This document shows, in pieces, positions 19,133-31,418 of a stretch of 64,000 nt of DNA (its first letter is position 1; the number at the start of each line of letters is the position of its first letter). Origin of the DNA: JAENWD01 sp963796915 (GTDB lineage: Bacteria; Acidobacteriota; Vicinamibacteria; Vicinamibacterales; JAENWD01); NCBI GenBank assembly GCA_963796915.1, contig CAWCNI010000004.1:558001-622000 (forward strand). The letters are read 5' to 3'. The translations under genes were made by a program, and so were the position numbers. Under the pieces are notes generated by a model that saw only the letters and a list, made by a program, of their open reading frames with translations, was not told the origin of the DNA and searched no databases.

Positions 19133-20107
19133 ATGGCACGTAAGGAATACGCACGGTCGCAATGCCCATCGACAGAGCGCCTCGATCAGCTCCTGCCTCT
19201 GGGCGTCGGGGTCCTCTACAACCCGTCGCTCGAGGCGTGTCTCGACGTCCACGCGGAGGCCTGCGACTACGTCGAGATGATCCCAGACATGGCTTGGACC
19301 GATCACGGCCGGCACGCGACGCCGCGATTCACGGAGCTGGGCCGCTGGCGCGAGGCGACGGAGCGGATCGCCGATCGCATGCCGCTCGTCGCGCGTGACA
19401 TCGGCCTGTCGTTGGGGACCGAGGCCTGGTCGGACCCCGGCTATCTCGCGCAGCTCGTTGCATGGCAGCGACGGCATCAACCCGTCTGGCATGGCGTCCG
19501 CTTGCCGTTCGTGCAGATGCGTGCCGGTGACGGAGAGATGCGCAAGGCCGCCGCGCCGCTCCCAGCACGCTATGACGAAGCACTGGTGGCGACGATCGCG
19601 GCCCGCATCGACGAGGTGCACTCCGAAAGCCCGCTGCCGTTTCTGATTGGCAACAAGGTCGACTTCGTCGCGCTCCCGGAGCAGGAGATGAGCGAGCCCC
19701 GGCTCCTGAATGCGCTGGCCGAGCGGACGGGGTGTGGCCTGTTGCTTGACGTGCACAATCTCTGCGCGAACGCCAAGAGCCATCGCTTCGACCCGTTCGA
19801 GTTCATCGACGCCCTCGACCTCGAACGCGTCGTCGAGGTCCACATCGCCGGTGGAGGCGAGCTCGGCGCCTGGTACAGGGACTCTCATTCCGGCCCGTGC
19901 CCGCCGCCGGTCTGGCAGTTGCTCGACTACGTGGTGCCGCGCGCGTCTCGACTCTGCGGCATCACGTTCGAGTTCCACGACTCGTACTTTCCCGCGCTCG
20001 GCGACTCGGGCGTGCGCGTGCAGCTCGAGCGGGCACGACGCGCTTGGGACACCGCCACTCACGTGACGGCTGGCCAGGCGCACGGTGACGTTGGACCCCG
20101 CATATGA
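19133..20107 (+). CDS. DUF692 / multinuclear non-heme iron oxygenase (MNIO) family protein
   Basis: 324 residues with a TIM-barrel signature shared with MbnB, TglH and other MNIO enzymes: LGVGVLYNP at the first strand, YVEMIPD, RDIGLSLG, then IDEVHSESPLPFLIGN, LLLDVHNLCANAKSHRFDP, VVEVHIAGG and FEFHDSY. These contain the conserved His, Glu, Asn and Asp iron ligands, though several motifs deviate from the well-studied branch. Characterised relatives modify Cys residues in ribosomal peptides with partner proteins. Here no precursor peptide or partner gene is adjacent, so the substrate is open. A second-branch metabolic DUF692 enzyme is equally possible. Confidence 0.78.
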   Translation: MARKEYARSQCPSTERLDQLLPLGVGVLYNPSLEACLDVHAEACDYVEMIPDMAWTDHGRHATPRFTELGRWREATERIADRMPLVARDIGLSLGTEAWSDPGYLAQLVAWQRRHQPVWHGVRLPFVQMRAGDGEMRKAAAPLPARYDEALVATIAARIDEVHSESPLPFLIGNKVDFVALPEQEMSEPRLLNALAERTGCGLLLDVHNLCANAKSHRFDPFEFIDALDLERVVEVHIAGGGELGAWYRDSHSGPCPPPVWQLLDYVVPRASRLCGITFEFHDSYFPALGDSGVRVQLERARRAWDTATHVTAGQAHGDVGPRI

Positions 20108-20178
20108 TGGCGCGATGAGCGCGATCAGCCCGGCCGCCCGTGCAGGTCTCCGACGCCTTGCGCCGATGCGCGTGTGCG

Positions 20179-21189
20179 TTATGCGCCGGTGGTCGTAGTG
20201 CGCGTGAGCGCCCGTGTCTCGCCGTGGCGGAGCAGCCACAGGGCGTCCTCCGGCAGCGCGGCGTCGTGCCAGAGATCCGTAAGGCGGCTGGGCGGCTCGT
20301 CGAGCGGCTCGTCGCTCAACCGGAAGGTGCCCCAGTGAATTGGCACCATCACGGGACGCGGCCAGCCCGACTCGTCGTGGACCTTCGCGATCGACTGGTA
20401 GGCCTGTACCGCCTCGGCCGGGTCCATGTGCACGGGTGACATCATCCAGCGCGGCGAGTACGCGCCAATCGGAATCAGCGCGGCGTCGAACGGGCCGAAC
20501 CGGCGCGCGATCTCGCCGAACTCCGGATGCCACGCCGTGTCGCCCGCGAAATAGACACTGCGGCCGTGCGCCTGCACGACCCACCCGCACCAGAGCGAGC
20601 GATTCCGGCTCCACGGCGTGCGTCCGCTGAAGTGCCTGGCCGGCGTGCACGCCACGGTGACGCCGAGGTCCGAGGCCACTTCGCGATCCCACCAGCCGTG
20701 TTCGCCAACAGCCGTGGTCCCCAGTTTCCGGAGCTGGCGGCCGAGGCCCACCGGGACGGCCCATCGCACTTCCGGCGAGTGCTTCAGCAGGCGGCGGACC
20801 GTCGGCCGATCGAGATGGTCGTAGTGGTCGTGCGACAGCAGGACCAGGTCGATGGGCGGCAACACGTCAAACGGGACGCCAGGCGGCGTCTTGCGCCGGG
20901 GCCCGGCAAACGACACCGGGGAGGCACGATCGCTCCACATCGGGTCCGTCAGGACGTTCAGCGGCCCAAGCTGCAGGAGGGCGGTGGCATGTCCGACCCA
21001 TGTCACCGTCAGCTCGCCTTGCAGCGCCCCTGGGGCGCGGAACGCGGCAGTGCCGGCGAGAAAGGCCGAGGCCGGAGGGTCGGGCGGCGGAGGCGTGCGC
21101 CGACGCTGGACAGCCCACCGCAGCACGGACCCGAGCCCGTGTTCGACGGTGCCCGGCCAGGGGTTCCGGTAGCGGTGGCGGCGTGACAT
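20179..21189 (-). CDS. MBL-fold metallo-hydrolase (UlaG / NAPE-PLD-like)
   Basis: 336 residues. The metal-binding motif HDHYDHLD is clear, with later ligand regions TPARHFSGR, VYFAGDTAWH and PIHWGTF. The opening VTWVGHATALLQL...VLTDPMWSDRASP is typical of the branch containing NAPE-phospholipase D and UlaG-like hydrolases. No signal peptide; the N-terminus is basic. Likely a cytoplasmic or membrane-associated phosphodiesterase/lactonase. ATG at 21189; 59-86 bp upstream are three 11-bp spaced direct repeats (21248-21275) that could control it. Confidence 0.88.
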   Translation of the reverse strand: MSRRHRYRNPWPGTVEHGLGSVLRWAVQRRRTPPPPDPPASAFLAGTAAFRAPGALQGELTVTWVGHATALLQLGPLNVLTDPMWSDRASPVSFAGPRRKTPPGVPFDVLPPIDLVLLSHDHYDHLDRPTVRRLLKHSPEVRWAVPVGLGRQLRKLGTTAVGEHGWWDREVASDLGVTVACTPARHFSGRTPWSRNRSLWCGWVVQAHGRSVYFAGDTAWHPEFGEIARRFGPFDAALIPIGAYSPRWMMSPVHMDPAEAVQAYQSIAKVHDESGWPRPVMVPIHWGTFRLSDEPLDEPPSRLTDLWHDAALPEDALWLLRHGETRALTRTTTTGA

Positions 21190-21247
21190 GGTTGATGCGG
21201 AGTCTTGAACGTCTCTACGATGCTGTTCCGGCTGGCGTTCCGGCGTC

Positions 21248-21275
21248 CTAACGACTTTCTAACGGATCCCTAGCG
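21248..21275. promoter_or_regulatory. Three direct repeats at 11-bp spacing (OmpR-family type operator candidate)
   Basis: CTAACG (21248-21253), CTAACG (21259-21264) and CTAGCG (21270-21275) begin exactly 11 bp apart, one helical turn each, as in PhoB/OmpR-family boxes. They lie in the 348-bp gap between the divergent MBL and sensor-kinase genes, 59 bp from the MBL start. In the same gap a 62-codon frame (21309-21497, Cys-rich start and hydrophobic end) is open but I cannot support it as a gene. Confidence 0.5.
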
Positions 21276-21502
21276 CGACGCTGACGACGAGCACGCTACG
21301 CTGGCCGCATGACTGGTTCAGGCCGCCGCGTCGCGGAGACCGACTGCTGCGGCAACTTGTACGTGTGCCTGCCAGAGAGGGCCCCCGCGGTCTGGACCAG
21401 ACCCCGGGCGCTCAGCGGCGTCGCGATGCTGGTGTGTGCCGGCCGGCTCGCCTGGGCGGTTGTCGCGTCCTCCTGGACGATCGCGGGTCTCGCCTGATCG
21501 GC

Positions 21503-21531
21503 TGGACAGGCCCGGGCCTTCCCGCTAGATT
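21503..21531 (+). promoter_or_regulatory. Promoter of the kinase/regulator pair, leaderless geometry
   Basis: TGGACA (21503-21508), a 17-bp spacer and TAGATT (21526-21531) end exactly 6 nt before the GTG start at 21538. The predicted transcription start coincides with the start codon and there is no Shine-Dalgarno sequence in the region that would be transcribed. Confidence 0.6.
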
Positions 21532-21537
21532 CGCACC

Positions 21538-22977
21538 GTGTCGGTAGCTGTTCGGTCCGCCTGGCGTTCCACCGCATCCGTTTCGGCGGTGGCCGCCGTC
21601 ACGATGGTCTTCGCGACCCTTCTCTCTGCAAACCCGACCACCGTCGCACTGTCGTACCTGGTCGTGATTCTCCTGATCGCGTCGGCCTGGGGAATTTTCG
21701 AATCGACGCTGGCGTCGGTCGCGGCAGTCGCGTGCCTCAACTTCTTCTTCCTGCCGCCGGTGAGGACGTTCACCATTGCCGATCCGCAGAACTGGGTGGC
21801 GCTGCTGGCGTTTCTGGCCACATCCATCGTGACCAGCCAGCTGTCTGGCCGAGCCCGTCAGCGCACCATGGAATCGCTCGCACGACAACGCGACCTCGAA
21901 CGGCTCTACGCCCTCGGACGCGCGCTCCTGCTGTGGGATGGCCGATCGCCGCCCGCGCAGGCGGTGGCGTCCGACATCGCGGCCTCGTTCGGCCTGCGCG
22001 CGGTAGCGCTGTACGACCGTCGCGCGGACGCGATTGCCTGGGCGGGCGCCGACGATCTCCCCGAAGTCGGCGCTGCCCTTCACGAGGTGTCGCTACAGGG
22101 CACCGTGCTCCAGCCGCGCCCGGACCTTGTCGTCACCGCCATCCGGCTGGGTGGCGCGCCAATCGGAGGGCTGGCGATGGCCGGAGAGGCGCTGACCGAC
22201 ACGGTGGTCCAATCGGTCGCGAACCTGGCGGCCATCGCGCTCGAGCGTGCGCGGGGCCAGGACGCACTCTCCAGGGCTGAGGCCGCGCGCCGAAGCGGGG
22301 AACTCCGCGCGACGTTGCTCGACGCCGTCGCGCACGAGTTCAAGACGCCATTGACGTCGGTCAAGGCTGCTGCCAGTGCCCTCGCGGAGAAGCTGCCCAC
22401 CGGCGCGGTCGAGCACGAGCTCGCGACGATCATCGGCGAGGAGTCGGACCGTCTGGAGGGGCTGGTCAGCGACGCCACTCAGGTCCTTCGCCTGGAGTCG
22501 GGCGACTTCCACCTTCACCGTACACCGGTCGTACTGCGGGATCTGGCGGCACGGACGTTGTCGGATCTCACCGCGCGGCTGGACGGGCGGACGGTGGTCG
22601 ATGTGGTCGCGCCGGACCTCGTGGCTCACGCGGACGCGGCGCTGCTCAGCGTGGCGCTGCGACAACTGGCCGACAATGCCATCAAGTACTCGCCGGCCGG
22701 CGCCACGATTACCATCGGGGCCCAGCCGGGCACGGTTCCGGGCACCGTCGAGCTCAGGGTTCACAATACCGGTTCCGCCGTCCCGGCTGAAGACGCCCCG
22801 CGGGTCTTCGACAGGTTTTTTCGCGGACGGCCGTCCACGTCCATCGCTGGCAGCGGGATGGGGCTGGCAATTGTCCGGCAGATCGCCCGCGCGCATGGCG
22901 GCGATGTCGCGCTGGAAACCGATCCGACCGGCACGGCCTTTCGGATGACGCTGCCGCAGGAGGCGCCAGACCGATGA
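21538..22977 (+). CDS. Sensor histidine kinase corresponding to the C-terminal half of KdpD (DUF4118-GAF-HisKA-HATPase)
   Basis: 479 residues from GTG. Four closely packed TM helices (about residues 12-105) with the DUF4118 features ILLIASAWGIFESTLASVAAVACLNFFFLPPVRTF; a GAF-like segment (120-240); the phosphorylated His266 in LLDAVAHEFKTPLTSV; and an ATPase domain with N-box LRQLADNAIKYSPAGA and G-box GSGMGLAI. This is the C-terminal part of KdpD as a stand-alone protein; the KdpD N-terminal sensor/USP domains are encoded separately at 28686-30916. It overlaps the response-regulator gene by 4 nt. Likely senses potassium limitation or turgor together with those proteins. Confidence 0.9.
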   Translation: MSVAVRSAWRSTASVSAVAAVTMVFATLLSANPTTVALSYLVVILLIASAWGIFESTLASVAAVACLNFFFLPPVRTFTIADPQNWVALLAFLATSIVTSQLSGRARQRTMESLARQRDLERLYALGRALLLWDGRSPPAQAVASDIAASFGLRAVALYDRRADAIAWAGADDLPEVGAALHEVSLQGTVLQPRPDLVVTAIRLGGAPIGGLAMAGEALTDTVVQSVANLAAIALERARGQDALSRAEAARRSGELRATLLDAVAHEFKTPLTSVKAAASALAEKLPTGAVEHELATIIGEESDRLEGLVSDATQVLRLESGDFHLHRTPVVLRDLAARTLSDLTARLDGRTVVDVVAPDLVAHADAALLSVALRQLADNAIKYSPAGATITIGAQPGTVPGTVELRVHNTGSAVPAEDAPRVFDRFFRGRPSTSIAGSGMGLAIVRQIARAHGGDVALETDPTGTAFRMTLPQEAPDR

Positions 22978-23684
22978 GTGCCGGACGCATTCTCGTGGTC
23001 GACGACGATCCGCAGATTCGCCGCGTCATGCGGGTGACGCTCGTGGCCGAGGGCTATGAGGTGACCGACGCGCGCAACGGGGAAGAGGCCCTCGAAGCGC
23101 TGCGCCAGACCGGAGCGGATCTCGTGCTCCTCGACATGAACATGCCGGGGCTGGGCGGCATCGAGACGTGCCGGTTGATCCGCGCCGACTCGGATATCGC
23201 CATTGTCATGCTGACAGTCCGTGACAGCGAAGCCGACCAGGTCCAGGCGCTCGACGCCGGAGCCGATGACTACATCACCAAGCCATTCCACACCAATGCG
23301 CTGCTGGCACGGATCCGCGCCGCGCTTCGGCGCGCACCGGCCGGTCGTGCCGCCGAGATCACGCGTCTCACGCTCGGCGGCGTCGTCGTGGACTTCGACG
23401 CCCGGCAGGTCCAGTCGATCAACAGCCGTGTCCGCCTGACACCGAAGGAGTTCGACGTCCTCCGCCACCTCGCGGTCCACGCCAACAAGGTCGTGACCCA
23501 TCGCGAGCTGCTGCAGGCGGTGTGGGGGCCTGACTACGGCAACGAAGTGGACTATCTGCGCGTGGTCATCAACCAGCTTCGCAAGAAAATCGAAGCCGAG
23601 CCGGCGCGGCCCGTCTTCCTGCTGACCGAGCCCTGGGTCGGCTATCGCCTGCAACTGCCTGCCTCGACGTCGGATCCGGACTGA
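22974..23684 (+). CDS. kdpE: KdpE-like OmpR-family response regulator
   Basis: 236 residues. Receiver domain with acidic pocket VVDDDP, phospho-acceptor D54 in LLLDMNMPG, and the conserved TKPF lysine; C-terminal winged helix with LTPKEFDVLRHLAVHANKVVTHRELLQAVWG and LRVVINQLRKKIE, the KdpE-type signature. Start ATG overlaps the kinase stop codon. It should activate the kdp genes immediately downstream, where three 11-bp spaced repeats suit an OmpR-family dimer array. Confidence 0.9.
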   Translation: MSAGRILVVDDDPQIRRVMRVTLVAEGYEVTDARNGEEALEALRQTGADLVLLDMNMPGLGGIETCRLIRADSDIAIVMLTVRDSEADQVQALDAGADDYITKPFHTNALLARIRAALRRAPAGRAAEITRLTLGGVVVDFDARQVQSINSRVRLTPKEFDVLRHLAVHANKVVTHRELLQAVWGPDYGNEVDYLRVVINQLRKKIEAEPARPVFLLTEPWVGYRLQLPASTSDPD

Positions 23685-23690
23685 GTTGCG

Positions 23691-23720
23691 CTTCCTGAGT
23701 TCCTCCTTATGACTTCCTGA
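23691..23720 (+). promoter_or_regulatory. Triple 11-bp direct repeat, candidate KdpE operator of the kdp operon
   Basis: CTTCCTGA (23691-23698), CCTCCTTA (23702-23709) and CTTCCTGA (23713-23720) begin 11 bp apart; the outer two are identical and the middle one matches at 6 of 8. The array starts 6 bp after the kdpE stop codon and ends 12 bp before TAGATT (23733-23738), a plausible -10 element, a layout expected for an activator touching RNA polymerase. The remaining leader to 23908 shows no riboswitch I recognise. Confidence 0.6.
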
Positions 23721-23908
23721 TCGGCCCGGTCGTAGATTGGACCTGTTCGTGGAGACGGACATGTCCAGTGCGACTGAGCTTCGGGTAGTGCCACCACACC
23801 GGGTCGACGAGCGGTTCGAGATCAGCGCCCCGGATCCAGCCACGTCGCCAAGCTGTTTTCCGGACTCGGGTCCCGGTCGCTGCCTCCTGTTCGTCGATGA
23901 GGTCTTTC

Positions 23909-23995
23909 ATGCTGCTTGATCTTGCTTACGTGGCCGTCGGTCTCGGGTCGCTGACGGTGTTCTGGCTGTTCGTCAAAGCCTGCGATCGGTTGTGA
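23909..23995 (+). CDS. 28-residue single-TM peptide at the head of the kdp operon
   Basis: ATG at 23909 with a GAGG ribosome-binding site 8 nt upstream. The 28 residues are one hydrophobic helix (YVAVGLGSLTVFWLFV) followed by a charged end KACDRL. Comparable tiny membrane peptides of about 30 residues ending in a similar Cys/Arg-containing tail occur just before kdpF in many bacteria. It ends 2 nt before kdpF. Likely a small accessory subunit of the KdpFABC complex; function not established. Confidence 0.65.
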   Translation: MLLDLAYVAVGLGSLTVFWLFVKACDRL

Positions 23996-23997
23996 CC

Positions 23998-24081
23998 ATG
24001 GACTACATCATTTCGGGTCTCGCGGCCGTGGGGTTGTTCGTGTACCTCATCTACGCGTTGCTTCGACCAGAAAGGTTCTGA
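23998..24081 (+). CDS. kdpF: KdpF, small subunit of the potassium-transporting ATPase
   Basis: 27 residues from ATG 23998: MDY, one TM helix (IISGLAAVGLFVYLIYALL) and the RPERF end, the characteristic KdpF pattern. It stabilises the KdpABC complex in the membrane. It lies 8 nt before kdpA. This gene and the first 190 bases of kdpA are still free of the indels that follow. Confidence 0.9.
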   Translation: MDYIISGLAAVGLFVYLIYALLRPERF

Positions 24082-24089
24082 GGCGATTC

Positions 24090-25918
<1,829 letters not shown>

Positions 25919-25921
25919 GTC

Positions 25922-28066
<2,145 letters not shown>

Positions 28067-28070
<4 letters not shown>

Positions 28071-28668
28071 GGACGTCCATGTGGTCCCAACTCGTTGCCG
28101 GCGTTTCGCGATGATCGTCGTGATGACGGTACTGACCGGGCCTGGTCTATCCGGTGGCCGTGACCGGCGTCGCCAGGTGCTCTTTCCCGTCAGGCTCACG
28201 GCTCGCTGCTGAGCCGCGACGGCAGGTGATCGGGTTCCGCCGCTGATCGGCCAGAGCTTTACGCAGCCCGAATACTTCCATCCCGGCCGTCGGCCGCGGC
28301 AGCGGCTACGACGCGTCGGCCTCGAGCAGGATCCAACTTCGGCCCGACGAACCAGAAGCTGATCGATCGCGTGAAGGCCTCGATGGCGCAGTACCGCCAG
28401 GAGAATCCGCGGCTACACCGGCGCCGATTCCGGCCGACGCCGTCACCGCGTCAGCCAGCGGCCTCGATCCCGCACATCAGCCCGGCCAACGCCGCGATTC
28501 AGGCCGCGCGCGTCGCGAAGGCCCGCCACGGTCGACGTGGCCGCAGTGCAGGCCCTCGTCGACCAGGCCACCACTGGCGCGTGGCTGGGATTCATCGGTG
28601 AGCCCCGGGTCAACGTGCTGCGGCTCAACCTGAGTCTCGACGAGCACTTCGGCCGGTTGCCCCGCTGA
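28067..28668 (+). CDS. kdpC: KdpC, membrane-anchored accessory subunit; frameshifted throughout
   Basis: ATG at 28067 overlaps the kdpB stop (ATGA). Pieces in alternating frames read as KdpC: an N-terminal TM (MIVVMTVLTG...YPVAVTGVAQVLFP), GSLLSRDG, LIGQSFTQPEYFHPRPSA, YDASASSGSNFGPTNQKLIDRVK, GLDPHISPANAAIQAARVAKAR and GEPRVNVLRLNLSLDE. The order and length (about 195 residues) match the family. Breaks occur every 30-80 bases. Confidence 0.82.
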
Positions 28669-28685
28669 CGCCGGCCCGAGTGCGA

Positions 28686-29749
28686 ATGGCCGATGCTGCG
28701 CGCCCGATCCCGACGCGCTGCTTCGCCGCGCCGAAGCGGCCGAGCGCGGCGTGCTCAAGATCTTCCTCGGCTACGCGTCCGGCGTTGGCAAGTCGTTCCG
28801 TCTGTTCGACGAGGGCCGCCGGCGCAAAGAGCGCGGCGAGGACGTCGTCGTCGCGGCGGTCTCAGCCGAACATCCCGGCCGACGTGCAGGCCCTCGTCCA
28901 GCAGCTCGAGCAGGTGCCGATGCTGGACGTGGCCGGCGTGCCGTGGTGGCGCTGGACCAGCGTGCTCGTCGCGGCGTCCCGCTGTCTGTCTCGATCGACG
29001 GCCTCGCTTACGACAATCCGCCGGGCACCGTCGCGGCGCAAGCGATATGAGGACGTCGAGCGCGATCCTCGACGCCGGCATCTCGGTGCTGACGTCCGTC
29101 AATCTCGAGTACATCGACGAGCAGCAGGCCTTCGTCGAGGCGCTGACCGGACGCCGGCGACTCGAGACCGTGCCGCAGGCGTTCATCGACGGGGCCGACG
29201 AAGTCGTCGTCGTCGACGCCCCGCCGGAGGCCGTGCCGTGCGCTGGCGGCGCTGCAGCGATGTTCTCGCAGCTGCGGCAGCGGGCGCTGCTGCTGACGGC
29301 CGACGTCGGTGCGATCGGCAGCTCGAGACGTATCTCCGGACTGCAACGGCGTCCGACTCGTCCTGGGGCACCCAGGAGCGTATTCTCGTCTGCATGACGC
29401 CGCGCGCCAACGCCGCCGCATGCTGGCCAGCGGCCGCCGGAACGCCGATCGGTTCCACGGCGAGCTGTTCGCCGTCTACGTCAACCAGCCGAACCTGACC
29501 GCCGAGGACCGCTCGGCGCTCGCCCGCAACGTGACGCTCGCGCGGGCGCAGCAGGCGCACGTCGACATCCTCGAAGGGCAGGATCCGATCGGCGCGATTC
29601 TCGATTACGCGCGGCAGCGCAAGGCGTCACCCAGCTGTTTGTCGGCCACAACCTGCGCACGACGCTGGCGGACCCGTCTGGCGGGCAGCCTGCTCGATCG
29701 GCTGATCGGCGAAGCCGAGGGCATCGACGTGCGCGTCTTTCCGCACTGA
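28686..29749 (+). CDS. kdpD: KdpD N-terminal-type protein 1 (KdpD sensor domain plus USP), no kinase domain; frameshifted
   Basis: Begins near ATG 28686 (GTG 28680 possible). Rejoined frames give LKIFLGYASGVGKSFRLFDEG (Walker A, GVGKS), EDVVVAAVQPN, LDAGISVLTSVNLEYIDEQQAFVEALTG, FIDGADEVVVVDAPPEA, then a universal-stress-like domain ERILVCMTPRANAAAMLASGRRNADRFHGELFAVYV ending at TGA 29747. About 355 residues: the N-terminal two domains of KdpD, without DUF4118, HisKA or ATPase. In full-length KdpD these domains tune kinase and phosphatase activity. Confidence 0.8.
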
Positions 29750-29756
29750 CCTGACC

Positions 29757-30916
29757 GTGCACGACTCGGCCGCGCGGGCGCCTGAAGGTGTTTCTCGGGT
29801 TACGCCGCCGGCGTCGGCAAGACGTACCAGATGCTCACCGAAGGCGCAGGAACTGCAGCGCCGGGGCGTCGACGTCGTCATCGGCCTACTTCGAGCCGCA
29901 CGGCACGGCAGGAGACGATCGCCCTGACCGAGGGGCTCGAGATCGTGCCGCGCCGCGCGGTCGACTACCGCGGGCCGCGTCTTCGAGGAGATGGACACCG
30001 ACGCGGTGCTGGCCCGGCAGCCGGCCGTCGCGCTCGTCGACGAGTTTCCGCACACGAACGTGCCCGGATCGACGCGAGCCAAGCGCTGGGAGGACGTGTC
30101 ACGTCCTGCTCGACGCCGGCATCGACGTGCTGACGACGATGAACGTGCAGCACCTCGAGAGCCTGAACGACCAGATCTGGCAGAGCACCGGCGTGCGGGT
30201 GCGCGAGACGATCCCGGACTGGGTGCTGAAGCAGGCCGACGAGGTCGTGATGGTCGATCTCACGCCGCGCGGCGCTGCTCAACCGGCTCGAGCGCGGCGT
30301 CGTCTACCCGCCGGAGCGCGCACAGGCGGCGCTCCAGAACTTCTTCAAGGAGCCGACGCTCGTCGCGCTGCGGGAACTGGCGATGCGCCAGACCGCGCAG
30401 GTCATCGACGCCAGGCGCCATGCCGTGTCGTCAGGAGCGACGTCGCCACTGGCCGGAAGCGAGACTACCGCCGCGACATCGGCGGGCCGACCGACATCAC
30501 GAGAGCGACTCGTCCTCGTGCTGACGCCCGACGCGTCGAGCGCCGCGCTCATCAGACGAGGGCGGCGGGTCGCCGATTACCTGCAGGCCGAGTGCACCGC
30601 CGTCTACGTCGCCCGGCGCCCCGACCTCTCCGACCTGCCGCCGCAGGCACGGCACACGCTCGAGCGGCAGCTCACGTTCGCTCGCCGCCTTCGCATCGAG
30701 GCGCGCGTGCTGGTCGGGCACGATGTCGCGCTCACGCTGGTGAGCTTTGCCCGCCTGAATCAGGCGACCCAGATCTTCATCGCCCGAAGCCGCTCGGCGA
30801 CCTGGCGATCGCTGCTGGGACGCGATCCAGTGCAGCGCATCGTCAGTCTCGCGCCCGACCTCCAGGTCACGATCACGGCCGACCGTGGCGTCCGTCATCG
30901 CAGCCGTTTCAATTGA
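29757..30916 (+). CDS. kdpD: KdpD N-terminal-type protein 2 (KdpD sensor domain plus USP), no kinase domain; frameshifted in its first half
   Basis: Starts at GTG 29757, 7 nt after the first copy. Rejoined frames give LKVFLGYAAGVGKTYQMLTEA (Walker A), RRGVDVVIGYFEPHGRQET, GLEIVPRRAVDYRG, DEFPHTNVPGSTRAKRWEDV, LDAGIDVLTTMNVQHLESLND and RETIPDWVLKQADEVVMVDLTP, closer to classical KdpD than copy 1. After the last indel at about 30271 the frame is clean to TGA 30916 and encodes a USP domain (ERLVLVLTPDASSAALIRRGRRVADYLQAECTAVYVA in parts). No kinase domain follows. Confidence 0.83.
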
Positions 30917-30964
30917 AGCCGGACCCCGACTGTCACGCTCGACGACGTGACGTCCCAGCGCCCG

Positions 30965-31336
30965 TCACCCAAGTCGGCGGCGCCTCGTCGCGAGCAACCC
31001 GTACGCACCGAGATTGACGACGGCGACCACCGCGGCCAGCGTCCACTGGAGCGGTGGCGTCAGCCCGTCGGGATAGATGATCGGCACCAGATAGTGCTCG
31101 ACGAAGCTGCCCGAGTAGCCCGCGGCTCCCGCCAGGGCGGCGAAGTGATTCTCGAGCGGCGTCAGCGGGCAGATGATTCCGGGTGCCGCCTCCACGTAGA
31201 CCGCCCAGGCCACCGCCAGCAGGTGAGGAACGGCGATCCACTTCCAGCGCCAGACCAGCGCGGCGCCGCCCAGCACGAAGACGATGAACAGGAAGTGGAA
31301 GGCGACGGTGAGCTCGGTCAGCGTGCGGTAGATCAT
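30965..31336 (-). CDS. DUF2784 family small membrane protein
   Basis: 123 residues with four TM helices. Family features: LTVAFHFLFIVFVLGGAALVW at the N-terminus, the conserved PGIICPLTPLENHF in the middle and a periplasmic EHYLVPIIYPDGLT. Function of DUF2784 is unknown. ATG at 31336; divergent from the MFS gene and convergent with the kdp operon end. Confidence 0.85.
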   Translation of the reverse strand: MIYRTLTELTVAFHFLFIVFVLGGAALVWRWKWIAVPHLLAVAWAVYVEAAPGIICPLTPLENHFAALAGAAGYSGSFVEHYLVPIIYPDGLTPPLQWTLAAVVAVVNLGAYGLLATRRRRLG

Positions 31337-31418
31337 CTGGTGTCCATGCGAGCGGTTGCTGCGACGTGACCTCGTGGCGTCACCGCGGCCGCCATCCTGT
31401 TATGCTACGCGCCGCCTG

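Noticed and set aside
19094..19144. 16-codon ORF upstream of the MNIO gene as a precursor peptide
   Set aside because: It contains no cysteine and its stop lies inside the MNIO start region; no support for a substrate role.
21309..21497. 62-codon Cys-containing ORF between the MBL and kinase genes
   Set aside because: No convincing ribosome-binding site and no recognised homology; mentioned only as an open frame.
23737..23919. 60-codon ORF in the kdp leader
   Set aside because: Starts at TTG, has no ribosome-binding site or hydrophobic segment, and overlaps the better supported 28-residue peptide.
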